Part shown: in pieces, positions 6,358 to 13,191 of the stretch | How the letters are laid out: each line of letters opens with the position of its first letter | Numbering within the stretch: the first letter of the stretch is position 1 | Source of the DNA: an uncultured Collinsella sp. | Lineage (GTDB): Bacteria > Actinomycetota > Coriobacteriia > Coriobacteriales > Coriobacteriaceae | Length of the DNA: 13,191 nucleotides | Direction of reading: 5' to 3' | NCBI GenBank assembly: GCA_900551205.1 | Contig: URUW01000026.1 | Location: 1-13,191 of the forward strand | Position numbers and translations under genes: made by a program | Notes under the pieces: model-generated | Database searches by the model: none | The model's input: only the letters and a program-made list of their open reading frames with translations | What the model was told of the DNA's origin: nothing

Positions 6358-6413
6358 AAGGAAATCGATTATCGGTCAATCTTAGCTTTATTAGTTTATC
6401 GCAACTATATCGG

Positions 6414-6442
6414 ATTATATCGAGTTGTATAAGCCTGTACAA
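6414..6442 (-). promoter_or_regulatory. Promoter of the ATPase gene with operator-like repeats
   Basis: A perfect TATAAT (6414-6419 on the minus strand) is preceded after 17 bases by TTGTAC (6437-6442), about 70 bases before the GTG start. The surroundings (about 6398-6475) are full of short repeats: TATATCG occurs twice on the plus strand, CAACT and AGTTG face each other across the -10, and ATCG recurs upstream. These could be sites for self-regulation by the ATPase's winged helix; that is inference. Confidence 0.55.
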
Positions 6443-6554
6443 ACTTATCGTAGAAGTATCGAGCTATCGTAATGTAAACTAACAAATAGCCTAAACGCTG
6501 CCTTCTTCCCAACTCATGGCGAAGTCAAGCTGAGGGCCTTCTAACAACCATTGT

Positions 6555-8513
6555 CTAAAGCGAGAAGTACTCACTCTCGGAAGACAAGTTAGGCCCCAAC
6601 CATGGATCACCCGTCAAGAAAAACTCCGGCCAGCGCTGCGTGAACAGTGCCTGTTCGCGTTTCCAACGGCGCAGCTTCTCCTCGTTGGCCTCTTCCCTGC
6701 CGCGCGAGGTGAACTCGTAGTGGTACAGCTCGGCATAGGGCGTAAAGATGGTACGGTAGCCCGCCGCCCACACGCGCAGGCAAAAATCCGCATCGTTAAA
6801 GCCGACGGCGAATTCCTCGTTGTAGCCGCCGACCTGCTCAAATACGTCGCGTCGGACCATCTGGCAGGCACCCGTCACGGCACTAAAGTTGCCCGGACGC
6901 ACAGCACGGGCAAGATAGCCCTCGCGCTTTGCCGAGAAATCCTGGTTGGCATGGGCAAGTGCGCCACGCACGCCGACCAAAATGCCGGCGTGCTGCACCA
7001 GATGATCGGCAAAATAAAGCTTGGCGCCCACCACGCCCGCATCGGGACGCTGCAGATAGCCCATCATCTCTTCAATAAAGTCCGGGTTTATGACCTCGGT
7101 ATCGTTGTTCAGCAGCAGCAGGTAGTCGCCCTTGGCATGCTCAACGCCAAAGTTGATGATCTTGGAGTAATTGAACTCGCCCGGCCAGTACACAACGCGT
7201 GCGCCACCCTTGCCTTCGGATACTGCGGCCACGCGCTCCGGAAGGGTTTCGTAATACGCAAACGTCTCCGGGGCCTCGCTGTTGTTCTCCACCAAGACGA
7301 TCTCGTAGTTGGCATACGTGGCCTTCTGGGCGATCGACATAACACAGGCATCGAGCGTCTCAACGTGGTCCTTGGTGGGAATCACAATGCTCACCAGCGG
7401 CGCAGGCTCCGGCAGCGCATAACGCATGCGATAGACAAACGGCGTCTCGGTCTCCTCGACCGTCCCGTGAACGTCCAGCGAGTCAAAGTGGCGCTGCAGC
7501 GCCAAACGACCAGCTTCAATGGCATACGGCTTGCTATCGGCAGAACCATCGGCGGTGGAACCGGGGTGTACGCGCCAGTGATACAACACGTGGGCAATAT
7601 GCTCAAACCGTGCGCCCGATGCAAGGCAGCGAAGCGTCAGATCATAATCCTGGGCGCCCGCGACATCTTCCGGCGACATGCCAATGCAATCGATAAGCGC
7701 CTTCTCCACCATCAGAAAATGCGTCACGCAGTTATGGCTATAGAGCAGGTCAACGTTAAGCTTGGTCTTAAAGACCGGCTGACCCCACTCCCCCGTTTTC
7801 TGGAACATGTCCTCGTCACAAAACAGGACCTGCGGACGCCCTCCCTCTGCCGCTTTGTTCAATGCGGCGACATAGTGGAACAACGCATCCGGTTCCAGAA
7901 TGTCATCATGGTCTAAGAATGCGATGTAGTCGCCCGTCGCCTGCTGAATGCCGGCGTTGGTGTTGAGTACAATGCCGCCGTTGCCAGGCAGCTCAATACG
8001 ATGAACCCGCTCGTCATTGACGTCGGCCGCAAGATTGGCCACTGCATCCCATTCGGGGGAGGCGTCCATAAGCAGCAATTCCCAGTTGTCATAGCTCTGG
8101 GATAGCACAGAGTCCAGCAACTCGCGCAGGTAGACCCGATCGGTCTTATAGCACGGCACCACAATGCTCACGAGCGGCCTGTAGGCAAAAGCCGCCAAAG
8201 CAACGTGCTGGCACGCCAGGTCGCCCGGCTTCGCGCGATGCTGCTCAAACCAACGTCGATAGTCCGCGTCATCCGCACGCGCATCCTTCATGCGATTCCA
8301 GCTGTCGTCGACCATGCCGTTGTACAGACGACCATCCATGGCGCAAAATCCACTCTGGATTAGGCCCGTGGTATCAGCCGCAATCGCGACAAAATCGCGT
8401 ATATCCTGAGGCATCTCAACGCTCAGATACGTTTTATTGACGCAACATCCGTTTTGCTGGAGAACATCGACCTGTGACTCAAACACATGCACGGTGGCAT
8501 CAATCGCATTCAT
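6555..8513 (-). CDS. Two-domain GT2 glycosyltransferase (rhamnosyltransferase-like)
   Basis: A 652-residue cytoplasmic or membrane-associated enzyme with two family-2 glycosyltransferase domains. Domain 1 (~112-330) opens with PLVSIVVPCYKT and has FLDHDD (199-204) as the DxD-type nucleotide-sugar and metal site and AGAQDYDLTLR (286-296) near the active site. Domain 2 (~372-600) opens with PLVSIVIPTKD, has LLNNDTE (467-473) and GFNDADFCLRVW (571-582), and resembles WbbL/WcaA-type rhamnosyltransferases. The first ~110 residues match nothing I recognise. Both domains keep their acidic residues, so a dual transferase adding two sugars is plausible. The ATG at 8511-8513 overlaps the preceding gene by 14 bases, so translational coupling is likely; its own ribosome-binding site is weak. 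The frame stays open far upstream, but that part is a shadow of the preceding gene. It is last in the operon. Confidence 0.9.
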   Translation of the reverse strand: MNAIDATVHVFESQVDVLQQNGCCVNKTYLSVEMPQDIRDFVAIAADTTGLIQSGFCAMDGRLYNGMVDDSWNRMKDARADDADYRRWFEQHRAKPGDLACQHVALAAFAYRPLVSIVVPCYKTDRVYLRELLDSVLSQSYDNWELLLMDASPEWDAVANLAADVNDERVHRIELPGNGGIVLNTNAGIQQATGDYIAFLDHDDILEPDALFHYVAALNKAAEGGRPQVLFCDEDMFQKTGEWGQPVFKTKLNVDLLYSHNCVTHFLMVEKALIDCIGMSPEDVAGAQDYDLTLRCLASGARFEHIAHVLYHWRVHPGSTADGSADSKPYAIEAGRLALQRHFDSLDVHGTVEETETPFVYRMRYALPEPAPLVSIVIPTKDHVETLDACVMSIAQKATYANYEIVLVENNSEAPETFAYYETLPERVAAVSEGKGGARVVYWPGEFNYSKIINFGVEHAKGDYLLLLNNDTEVINPDFIEEMMGYLQRPDAGVVGAKLYFADHLVQHAGILVGVRGALAHANQDFSAKREGYLARAVRPGNFSAVTGACQMVRRDVFEQVGGYNEEFAVGFNDADFCLRVWAAGYRTIFTPYAELYHYEFTSRGREEANEEKLRRWKREQALFTQRWPEFFLTGDPWLGPNLSSESEYFSL

Positions 8514-9036
8514 ATGCGAAGATCTGGAGCTCAGGGGCGCACTGGGCGTCTCCCGCCCATGTGACCTCATAGCGCCAGACGACGCCCTCATCTGCCGGTA
8601 AATAACGAACGGCATCGATCTCGTAGCGACCGCAGCACTCGCCGCGCTGCGCATCGCGAACGAGCGCGCACATCGCAGGCTTTGCTTTGTAGTTAATCTT
8701 AGATTCCAGCTTGGCAATACGACTATCAAGGCGAATAGAGCCCAGCCTTTTGTCGCCGGACGCAAATAAGACATCAATTGTAGAGCCGTCCATAAACGGA
8801 AGCACCAAGACAACGAGCTCACGCTCATAATCGGCAACGGAGGGACAAAGCGCAAGCACGCGGCCATGATCGACCGGCAGTGTCAAAGACGGAACGCAAG
8901 CACCATTGGACGTCGCATGAGCAAAAGTCTGGGAACCCTCCTGCTCAATAAGCCCCGCGATATCCTGGCCGACAAAACGAAGCAGCACAAACAGACGGCC
9001 CTGGCTGCGGCAAAGCGCCAAACGCTTGATACTCAT
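8500..9036 (-). CDS. Conserved-context protein of unknown function in the GT operon
   Basis: A 178-residue protein without signal peptide or membrane helix. It alternates short hydrophobic strands (VLALCPSV, ELVVLVLPF, TIDVLFASG, WRYEVTW, LQIFAYECD), suggesting a beta-sandwich, perhaps a glycan-binding or accessory domain; this is inference from strand pattern alone. It has seven cysteines with no obvious metal motif. The ATG (9034-9036) directly abuts the stop of the preceding GT2 gene, and its own end overlaps the start of the two-domain glycosyltransferase by 14 bases. It must therefore be co-translated with both. It may assist or target the following enzyme, whose unassigned N-terminal ~110 residues begin right at the junction. 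I do not recognise a family. Confidence 0.75.
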   Translation of the reverse strand: MSIKRLALCRSQGRLFVLLRFVGQDIAGLIEQEGSQTFAHATSNGACVPSLTLPVDHGRVLALCPSVADYERELVVLVLPFMDGSTIDVLFASGDKRLGSIRLDSRIAKLESKINYKAKPAMCALVRDAQRGECCGRYEIDAVRYLPADEGVVWRYEVTWAGDAQCAPELQIFAYECD

Positions 9037-10104
9037 CTACACTTCTCGCCTTCCCAGAGCGTTCGCAGCCATGCGCTTGCACGCGCCCAAGCGCCCAAAC
9101 CTCAAGACGTCGTAATTGAACATGAGCTTTTTGCACAAACGAGCAGCAGGAGCCTTACCGACAAGCGCTGCACGCACCATAGCGGCAACAGAAGGAGCGC
9201 ATTGTGCGAGCGCAGCATCGCTGCCCACGGCAGAACCGTCAAGCGCCTCGGCAACGGCAGAGAACACCTTGCCGCAGCCCGAGCCCAAGAGCCTCAGCGC
9301 ATCGTACAGCACCAGATCACACAGGAAGTACGCCAGGTCATCGGCATGCTGGGCATCGAGTCCATCACGGCGCCAATCGGCCAGCACCGCTGAGTAGATC
9401 TTCACGTGTTCCAGTAAACGCGTCTCATCGTCATAGCGCATGGTGTCCATGAGCGAGCCCTTGCGTGCCACGCGATAGTCGTACAGCTTGTTCGAGTTAA
9501 GCGCCGTCTTGCGCGAACGGCCATAGACGGCAAAATCGAAGACCTGGTCCTCGCCATACTTAACGGTTTCGTCGAACACGATCCCGTTGCCCAGCAAAAA
9601 AGTGCGCTTACAAGCGGTGCGCCATGCAAAGGGACGAGACGCTTCCTTAAACAGCAGGTCGGAGCTATAGCCCTCAAACGAAACGTCGCGTGGGCTCAGC
9701 ACATAGTTAAGCCACGGATACCCCGCCTCCAGCGGATACGGGTTCGCGCCAAAGGTCAAAACGTCGCAATCCTCACGCTCAAAGGCATCAATGATTACAC
9801 GGCATGCATTGGGCGTAAAGCGGTCGTCGGAATCCAAGAACGCGACGATGGGAGCCGAGGACGCAGCGATACCCGCATTGCGGGCGCTCGACAGGCCCCC
9901 GTTCTCTTTATCGACCAACGTAAAGCGCGCGTCCTTTTCGCAATAGGCAGCCGCAATATCGCGCGAACCGTCCGGCGAGCCATCGTTGACCAGCACACCT
10001 TCCCAATCGGGCATATCCTGCGCGAGTAGGGAGTCCAGGCACCATGCCAGGCACTCCTCCACCTTGTAGATGGGAACGACGACGGAAATCTTAGGGGTAG
10101 CCAT
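9037..10104 (-). CDS. GT2 glycosyltransferase, type A (EpsJ/WcaA-like)
   Basis: A 355-residue single-domain family-2 glycosyltransferase. KISVVVPIYKVEECL (5-19) begins the nucleotide-binding fold, VNDGSPDGS (39-47) is the second strand, FLDSDD (89-94) is the DxD-type metal site, and KYGEDQVFDF (182-191) carries the conserved G-E-D of the acceptor side. The C-terminal ~150 residues are helical and contain no clear transmembrane anchor. It should transfer a sugar from a nucleotide-sugar to a lipid-linked glycan. The start is ATG 10102-10104, nine bases after AGGAG; a GTG two codons earlier is too close to that site. It sits 12 bases after the type B gene and directly abuts the 178-residue gene. 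Its architecture matches the type A' gene at 11310. Confidence 0.9.
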   Translation of the reverse strand: MATPKISVVVPIYKVEECLAWCLDSLLAQDMPDWEGVLVNDGSPDGSRDIAAAYCEKDARFTLVDKENGGLSSARNAGIAASSAPIVAFLDSDDRFTPNACRVIIDAFEREDCDVLTFGANPYPLEAGYPWLNYVLSPRDVSFEGYSSDLLFKEASRPFAWRTACKRTFLLGNGIVFDETVKYGEDQVFDFAVYGRSRKTALNSNKLYDYRVARKGSLMDTMRYDDETRLLEHVKIYSAVLADWRRDGLDAQHADDLAYFLCDLVLYDALRLLGSGCGKVFSAVAEALDGSAVGSDAALAQCAPSVAAMVRAALVGKAPAARLCKKLMFNYDVLRFGRLGACKRMAANALGRREV

Positions 10105-10116
10105 AATCACGCGCTC

Positions 10117-11235
10117 CTACTGTGCCGTCGACACGTCGTCGGGATGCGGGTTATCGCCGTAGGTGCGCTGATACGTCAGCACGCGCCAAACCAGCGGCAG
10201 GCCGCCGATCTTAAAGTAGTGTTTAAACGTATTGAGCTTGCCCGGCTTTTTAAAGTCAAAACGCGAATCGATATAGGCACGGGGCGACTTGACCATCAAA
10301 CGCAGGTCGGTCTCGCCGCGCGGGTCGAACAGCGACAGGTCAAAGCGACCGGCATCCCAATCGGCCTTGAGCTCGGGAGATGCCTTGTCCCAAAACTGCT
10401 CGCGCAGCCCATCGACCAAGCGCTCATCATTCCAGCGATACGTATCGACCTTCATGCGCATTAAAATGCCCTGAAGCCGTGCCTTAAGCTCGGGGCGTTC
10501 ATCCAAAAAGCGCTGCATCTCGGCATATTCGTCGCACACGCAAAACACCTTATTGGGCGAGTTAACAGAACTCTTCTCGTTGTCTTGGCGATAGCACAAA
10601 ATGGGATCCGCAATAAACGCAGCACGCTCGGCACATGCCCAGACCTTAAAGTTAAAACCCGCATCCTGATACGAGGCACCCGGCGTGGGAAGGAATCGAA
10701 TCTGATTGTCGTTAAGGAACGTGCGACGATAGATGGCCGACCAAATGGAAGGCTTGCGATAGAAAATGCCCGGGCGATCGACGGGGCGATACGCGGCGCC
10801 CGTCATATGCTCGTCGATAATTCCAAACAGCTCGCGGTGCTCGCTGGGCGCAGACCAGTACAGGTAAAAGTCGCCCTTAACGACATCGGCATGCTCGGCG
10901 TCAGCCTTGGCAACCAGCTTTTGAAGCGAATCCTCGAACATAAAGTCATCGGACTCCAAAATGCCCACGTACTCGCCACGCGCCATCTCCAGGCCGCGGT
11001 TCATCGAGTCGCCGTACCCGCTGTTGGCCTTGTCAATCATCTTGACGCGCGCATCGCGCTCCATGTACTCGCGGATGATATCCGGCGAGCTATCGGTAGA
11101 ACCGTCGTTGATGCAGATGATCTCGATGTCGCTGAGCGTCTGCGCAATGGCGGAATCAAGGCACTCGCGCAGGTAGCGCTCAACATTGCAGATAGGAACA
11201 AGCAGCGAAACTTTAGGGGTATCAGAGTTCTGCAA
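10117..11235 (-). CDS. GT2 glycosyltransferase, type B
   Basis: A 372-residue family-2 glycosyltransferase. KVSLLVPICNVERYL (8-22) and CINDGSTDSS (41-50) lead to GILESDDF (91-98), where the metal motif reads E-S-D-D instead of the usual D-x-D-D. In place of the G-E-D motif of type A it has PTPGASYQDAGFNFKVW (183-199), and KPSIWSAIYRR (161-171) precedes it. The C-terminus (about 330-372) is basic and aromatic and could contact the membrane surface. The start is a TTG at 11233-11235 supported by AGGAGG five bases upstream; no better ATG lies nearby. It follows the type A' gene after a 74-base gap and leads into type A after 12 bases. It is a clear paralogue of the gene cut by the window's right end. 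Confidence 0.9.
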   Translation of the reverse strand: MQNSDTPKVSLLVPICNVERYLRECLDSAIAQTLSDIEIICINDGSTDSSPDIIREYMERDARVKMIDKANSGYGDSMNRGLEMARGEYVGILESDDFMFEDSLQKLVAKADAEHADVVKGDFYLYWSAPSEHRELFGIIDEHMTGAAYRPVDRPGIFYRKPSIWSAIYRRTFLNDNQIRFLPTPGASYQDAGFNFKVWACAERAAFIADPILCYRQDNEKSSVNSPNKVFCVCDEYAEMQRFLDERPELKARLQGILMRMKVDTYRWNDERLVDGLREQFWDKASPELKADWDAGRFDLSLFDPRGETDLRLMVKSPRAYIDSRFDFKKPGKLNTFKHYFKIGGLPLVWRVLTYQRTYGDNPHPDDVSTAQ

Positions 11236-11309
11236 GAGAACCTCCTGTTGAATAACGTGTAACAGGGTTATTTTAGCAGCGAAGCAACGGCGCGCGGCAG
11301 CGCCCAGAA
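11236..11309 (-). promoter_or_regulatory. Intercistronic gap with RBS and small inverted repeats
   Basis: This is the only sizeable gap in the operon. It contains AGGAGG (11241-11246) for the TTG start of type B. It also has an inverted repeat AATAAC/GTTATT (11251-11256 and 11267-11272) and a G+C-rich repeat GGCGC/GCGCC near 11289-11304 just after the type A' stop. There is no T-tract, so a strong terminator is unlikely; partial attenuation or RNA processing is possible. Confidence 0.4.
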
Positions 11310-12350
11310 TTAGATAAAGCGCTCCAGGCAGGCCTTGAGACCGCGGGTCGAAAGATAGAACAGCGTGGCGTCTGCCATCGAAACGCCCGAGGTCGCCGCA
11401 ACGAGCTTATGAGCAACACGGCAAACGGCGCCCTTAGCAGGCATATCCGCCCACTCCGTTCCCAAAAACGTCGTGAAATCCATATTGACGCGACCTGCCA
11501 CGCGACGGAAACCATCGACATCCAAGCGCGCCAAATCAAACACGATAAGGTCCAAGAACCAGGTGATCAACTCTCCGGGGCACAGGTCCAAAAGGCCGTA
11601 GGCCGCCCAATCCTCCAAAACTTCCTCGAGCATCCTCATATGGGCGTCGAGCTTTTTGGTGCGGGCCTCGGCGCTGTTGAACTCGTGCGTTGCCGAGTCG
11701 TTCTCCATCACGTAGTGGTAGAACCTGTCCGGCATGACAACAGTCTTTGAGGCCAACGCGTAAGCTGCGAACTGGAACACAACGTCCTCGCCCAAGGCCA
11801 AGCCGGGGGCAAAGCGTATGTCCTCACGATTGAGCAGCTCGCGCGAAAAAGCCGCGCGGCACGCATAGGGCTGTGCGTTTGCGTGGAACAGCAACTGGGG
11901 ATCACGGGCGCCAAAAGTGCCCACCTTGGGGCTCATGAGTTGCTGGACCCGCTTGGGTGCGGCGTCGGACGGCTCGCAAACGCCGCCAAAAACGGCGACC
12001 TCGGCATCTGCAGACTCCATGGCATGCAGCACGCACTCAACCGTCTGGGCGTCGATGTAATCGTCGGCGTCCACAAAGAAGACAACCTCACCATCGGCCG
12101 CATCGATACCGGCATTTCGAGCGCACGAGACGCCCGCGTTTTCCTGGTCAATCACCAGTACACGCTCGTCGGCCTGCGCAATTTGACGCAAGATGCCCAG
12201 CGAATCGTCAACCGAACCGTCATTGACACAGACAACCTGAATCGAGCGCTCGGACTGTGCCAAAAGCGAATCGAGGCATCGCCGAATCGAACGCGCGGAG
12301 TTGTATACGGGAACGACAATAGTCGCTTTGGGAATCGATGCCTCTCCCAT
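11310..12350 (-). CDS. GT2 glycosyltransferase, type A'
   Basis: A 346-residue family-2 glycosyltransferase. KATIVVPVYNSARSI (8-22), CVNDGSVDDS (41-50), FFVDADDYI (91-99, the DxD-type site) and ALGEDVVFQF (185-194, the G-E-D site) are in the expected order. The overall plan equals that of type A at 9037, including DLIVFDLARL against that gene's DLVLYDALRL in the C-terminal helical part. This points to descent from one duplicated gene, although the two are now clearly diverged. The ATG at 12348-12350 follows the stop of type B' by six bases; the ribosome-binding site (AGG) is weak, so coupling to the upstream gene is likely. The glycan acceptor is unknown. Confidence 0.9.
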   Translation of the reverse strand: MGEASIPKATIVVPVYNSARSIRRCLDSLLAQSERSIQVVCVNDGSVDDSLGILRQIAQADERVLVIDQENAGVSCARNAGIDAADGEVVFFVDADDYIDAQTVECVLHAMESADAEVAVFGGVCEPSDAAPKRVQQLMSPKVGTFGARDPQLLFHANAQPYACRAAFSRELLNREDIRFAPGLALGEDVVFQFAAYALASKTVVMPDRFYHYVMENDSATHEFNSAEARTKKLDAHMRMLEEVLEDWAAYGLLDLCPGELITWFLDLIVFDLARLDVDGFRRVAGRVNMDFTTFLGTEWADMPAKGAVCRVAHKLVAATSGVSMADATLFYLSTRGLKACLERFI

Positions 12351-12356
12351 ACCGAC

Positions 12357-13191
12357 CTACCCCCTCAGCGATTCGATGAGGAAGGCGGCGACCACACCAG
12401 GGCCTCCAACCGAGGCGTAGTATTTGGCGCGTCCCAAGGCACCATCCGTTGCAAAGTGCGGATGCTCGTCAACCCAGCCCTCAGGGTCTTTGAGGATGGC
12501 AGCGAGATTCGCGCGCTTCCACGGCTTAAGATCATCCAGCGAAAACTCCCCGGCGTCCAAGGCCGCTTGGAACTCCTTGGCCATCTGCACCAGGAACTCC
12601 TTATAGAACTTAGGCGCCAAGCGCACATAGTTCCACATATACGAGTCGTACTTAATGAGCTGATTGAACTTGAGCAGGCGCGCGACGTCATCGCTTGCGT
12701 GATCGCGGGCAAATTTCTCTCGGATCCAACGTTCAATTTCGGCATACTCGGTATTGACGCAAAAGACCTTAGCCGAAGAATTAACCGAGGAGTTCTCGTT
12801 GTCCTGACGATACGCAAGCACGGCATCGTGCAGGTAAACGGCCTTGTCGGCACACGCGATCACCTTAAAGGCAAACGACGTGTCCTGAAAGGATGCCCCC
12901 GGAGTCGGCAGGAACTTGATGCCGTTGCGCTCAAGAAAATCACGGCGGTACACGGCCGACCAAATCGACGGCTTTTGCTTAAAGAACTGAGTCGTGTCGC
13001 TCGGGTGCACCGACTTGACACAGTCCCTTGCCTTAAACATCTCGTGCAGCGAGCGGCGCTCCTCGGGCTTAGACCAGTAGAAGTCAAAGTTCGCCTTTGC
13101 AAAATCGACACCGAAGCGCTCGGCAGCCGCCACGAGCTTCTCCAGCGCATCGGGCGCCATAAAGTCATCGGACTCCAAAATGCCCACGTAC
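12357..13191 (-). CDS. GT2 glycosyltransferase, type B' (5' end outside the window)
   Basis: 277 residues are visible, from the middle of the GT2 fold (YVGILESDDFM, the E-S-D-D metal site) to the stop at 12357-12359. Comparison with type B says that about 88 N-terminal residues lie beyond the right edge. KPSIWSAVYRR, PTPGASFQDTSFAFKV and RQDNENSSVNSSAKVFCV are shared nearly residue for residue with type B. This gene was probably the first half of a copied B-A pair. The C-terminal tail differs more (ends IESLRG). No start or regulation can be seen. Confidence 0.9.
   Translation of the reverse strand, partial: YVGILESDDFMAPDALEKLVAAAERFGVDFAKANFDFYWSKPEERRSLHEMFKARDCVKSVHPSDTTQFFKQKPSIWSAVYRRDFLERNGIKFLPTPGASFQDTSFAFKVIACADKAVYLHDAVLAYRQDNENSSVNSSAKVFCVNTEYAEIERWIREKFARDHASDDVARLLKFNQLIKYDSYMWNYVRLAPKFYKEFLVQMAKEFQAALDAGEFSLDDLKPWKRANLAAILKDPEGWVDEHPHFATDGALGRAKYYASVGGPGVVAAFLIESLRG

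Noticed and set aside
6480..6554. Terminator after the glycosyltransferase operon
   Set aside because: Only weak complementarity (CTCA/TGAG) is visible and no T-tract follows, so I cannot support it.
6720..7916. 398-codon plus-strand ORF opposite the two-domain glycosyltransferase
   Set aside because: It is an antisense shadow of strong GT2 coding sequence, rich in His, Arg and Ala with no recognisable domain.
8514..8867. N-terminal extension of the large glycosyltransferase
   Set aside because: The extra 118 residues lie within the well-supported 178-residue gene in another frame and have shadow-like composition; the ATG at 8513 gives the usual overlapping operon junction.
10585..11262. 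225-codon plus ORF opposite type B
   Set aside because: It is an antisense shadow of conserved GT2 motifs and has no ribosome-binding site.

Overview
The window looks like the border between a G+C-rich chromosomal glycan-biosynthesis cluster and a visibly A+T-richer accessory island. The organism is probably a gut Actinomycetota of the Coriobacteriia, Collinsella-like. That is an inference from the codon style of the glycosyltransferases, the ATPase with a winged-helix C-terminus and the IS1595-type transposase remnant; no rRNA or other marker gene is present to prove it. Every convincing intact gene lies on the minus strand.

Layout, left to right. Positions 1-74 hold the 5' end of an exported-protein gene that leaves the window. 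Positions 75-651 have no intact gene but carry a cluster of hairpins and direct repeats. Positions 652-3961 hold three accessory genes: a DUF4365 (PD-(D/E)xK-like) protein, an uncharacterised HEPN-like helical protein and a DUF2971 protein. They are separated by debris and by a small membrane-protein ORF. Positions 4001-5240 are a scrap heap: an eroded plus-strand gene, a broken IS1595/ISXO2-type transposase, a strictly periodic array of GTTGC/GCAAC inverted repeats, and a short glycosyltransferase relic touching the array. Positions 5241-6344 encode a stand-alone AAA ATPase.

Positions 6555-13191 are one tightly packed minus-strand operon. In transcription order it holds GT2-B' (cut by the window end), GT2-A', GT2-B, GT2-A, a 178-residue protein of unknown function and a 652-residue protein with two GT2 domains. 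The B-A order occurs twice, which points to duplication of a two-gene cassette. Together these genes probably build a rhamnan-like or other cell-wall or capsular polysaccharide on the cytoplasmic face of the membrane, but donor and acceptor cannot be read from sequence.

The strongest candidates for something undescribed are the 29-bp-periodic array at 4881-5030 with the glycosyltransferase relic fused to its edge, and the DUF4365/HEPN-like/DUF2971 trio, which has the look of a defence-type island.
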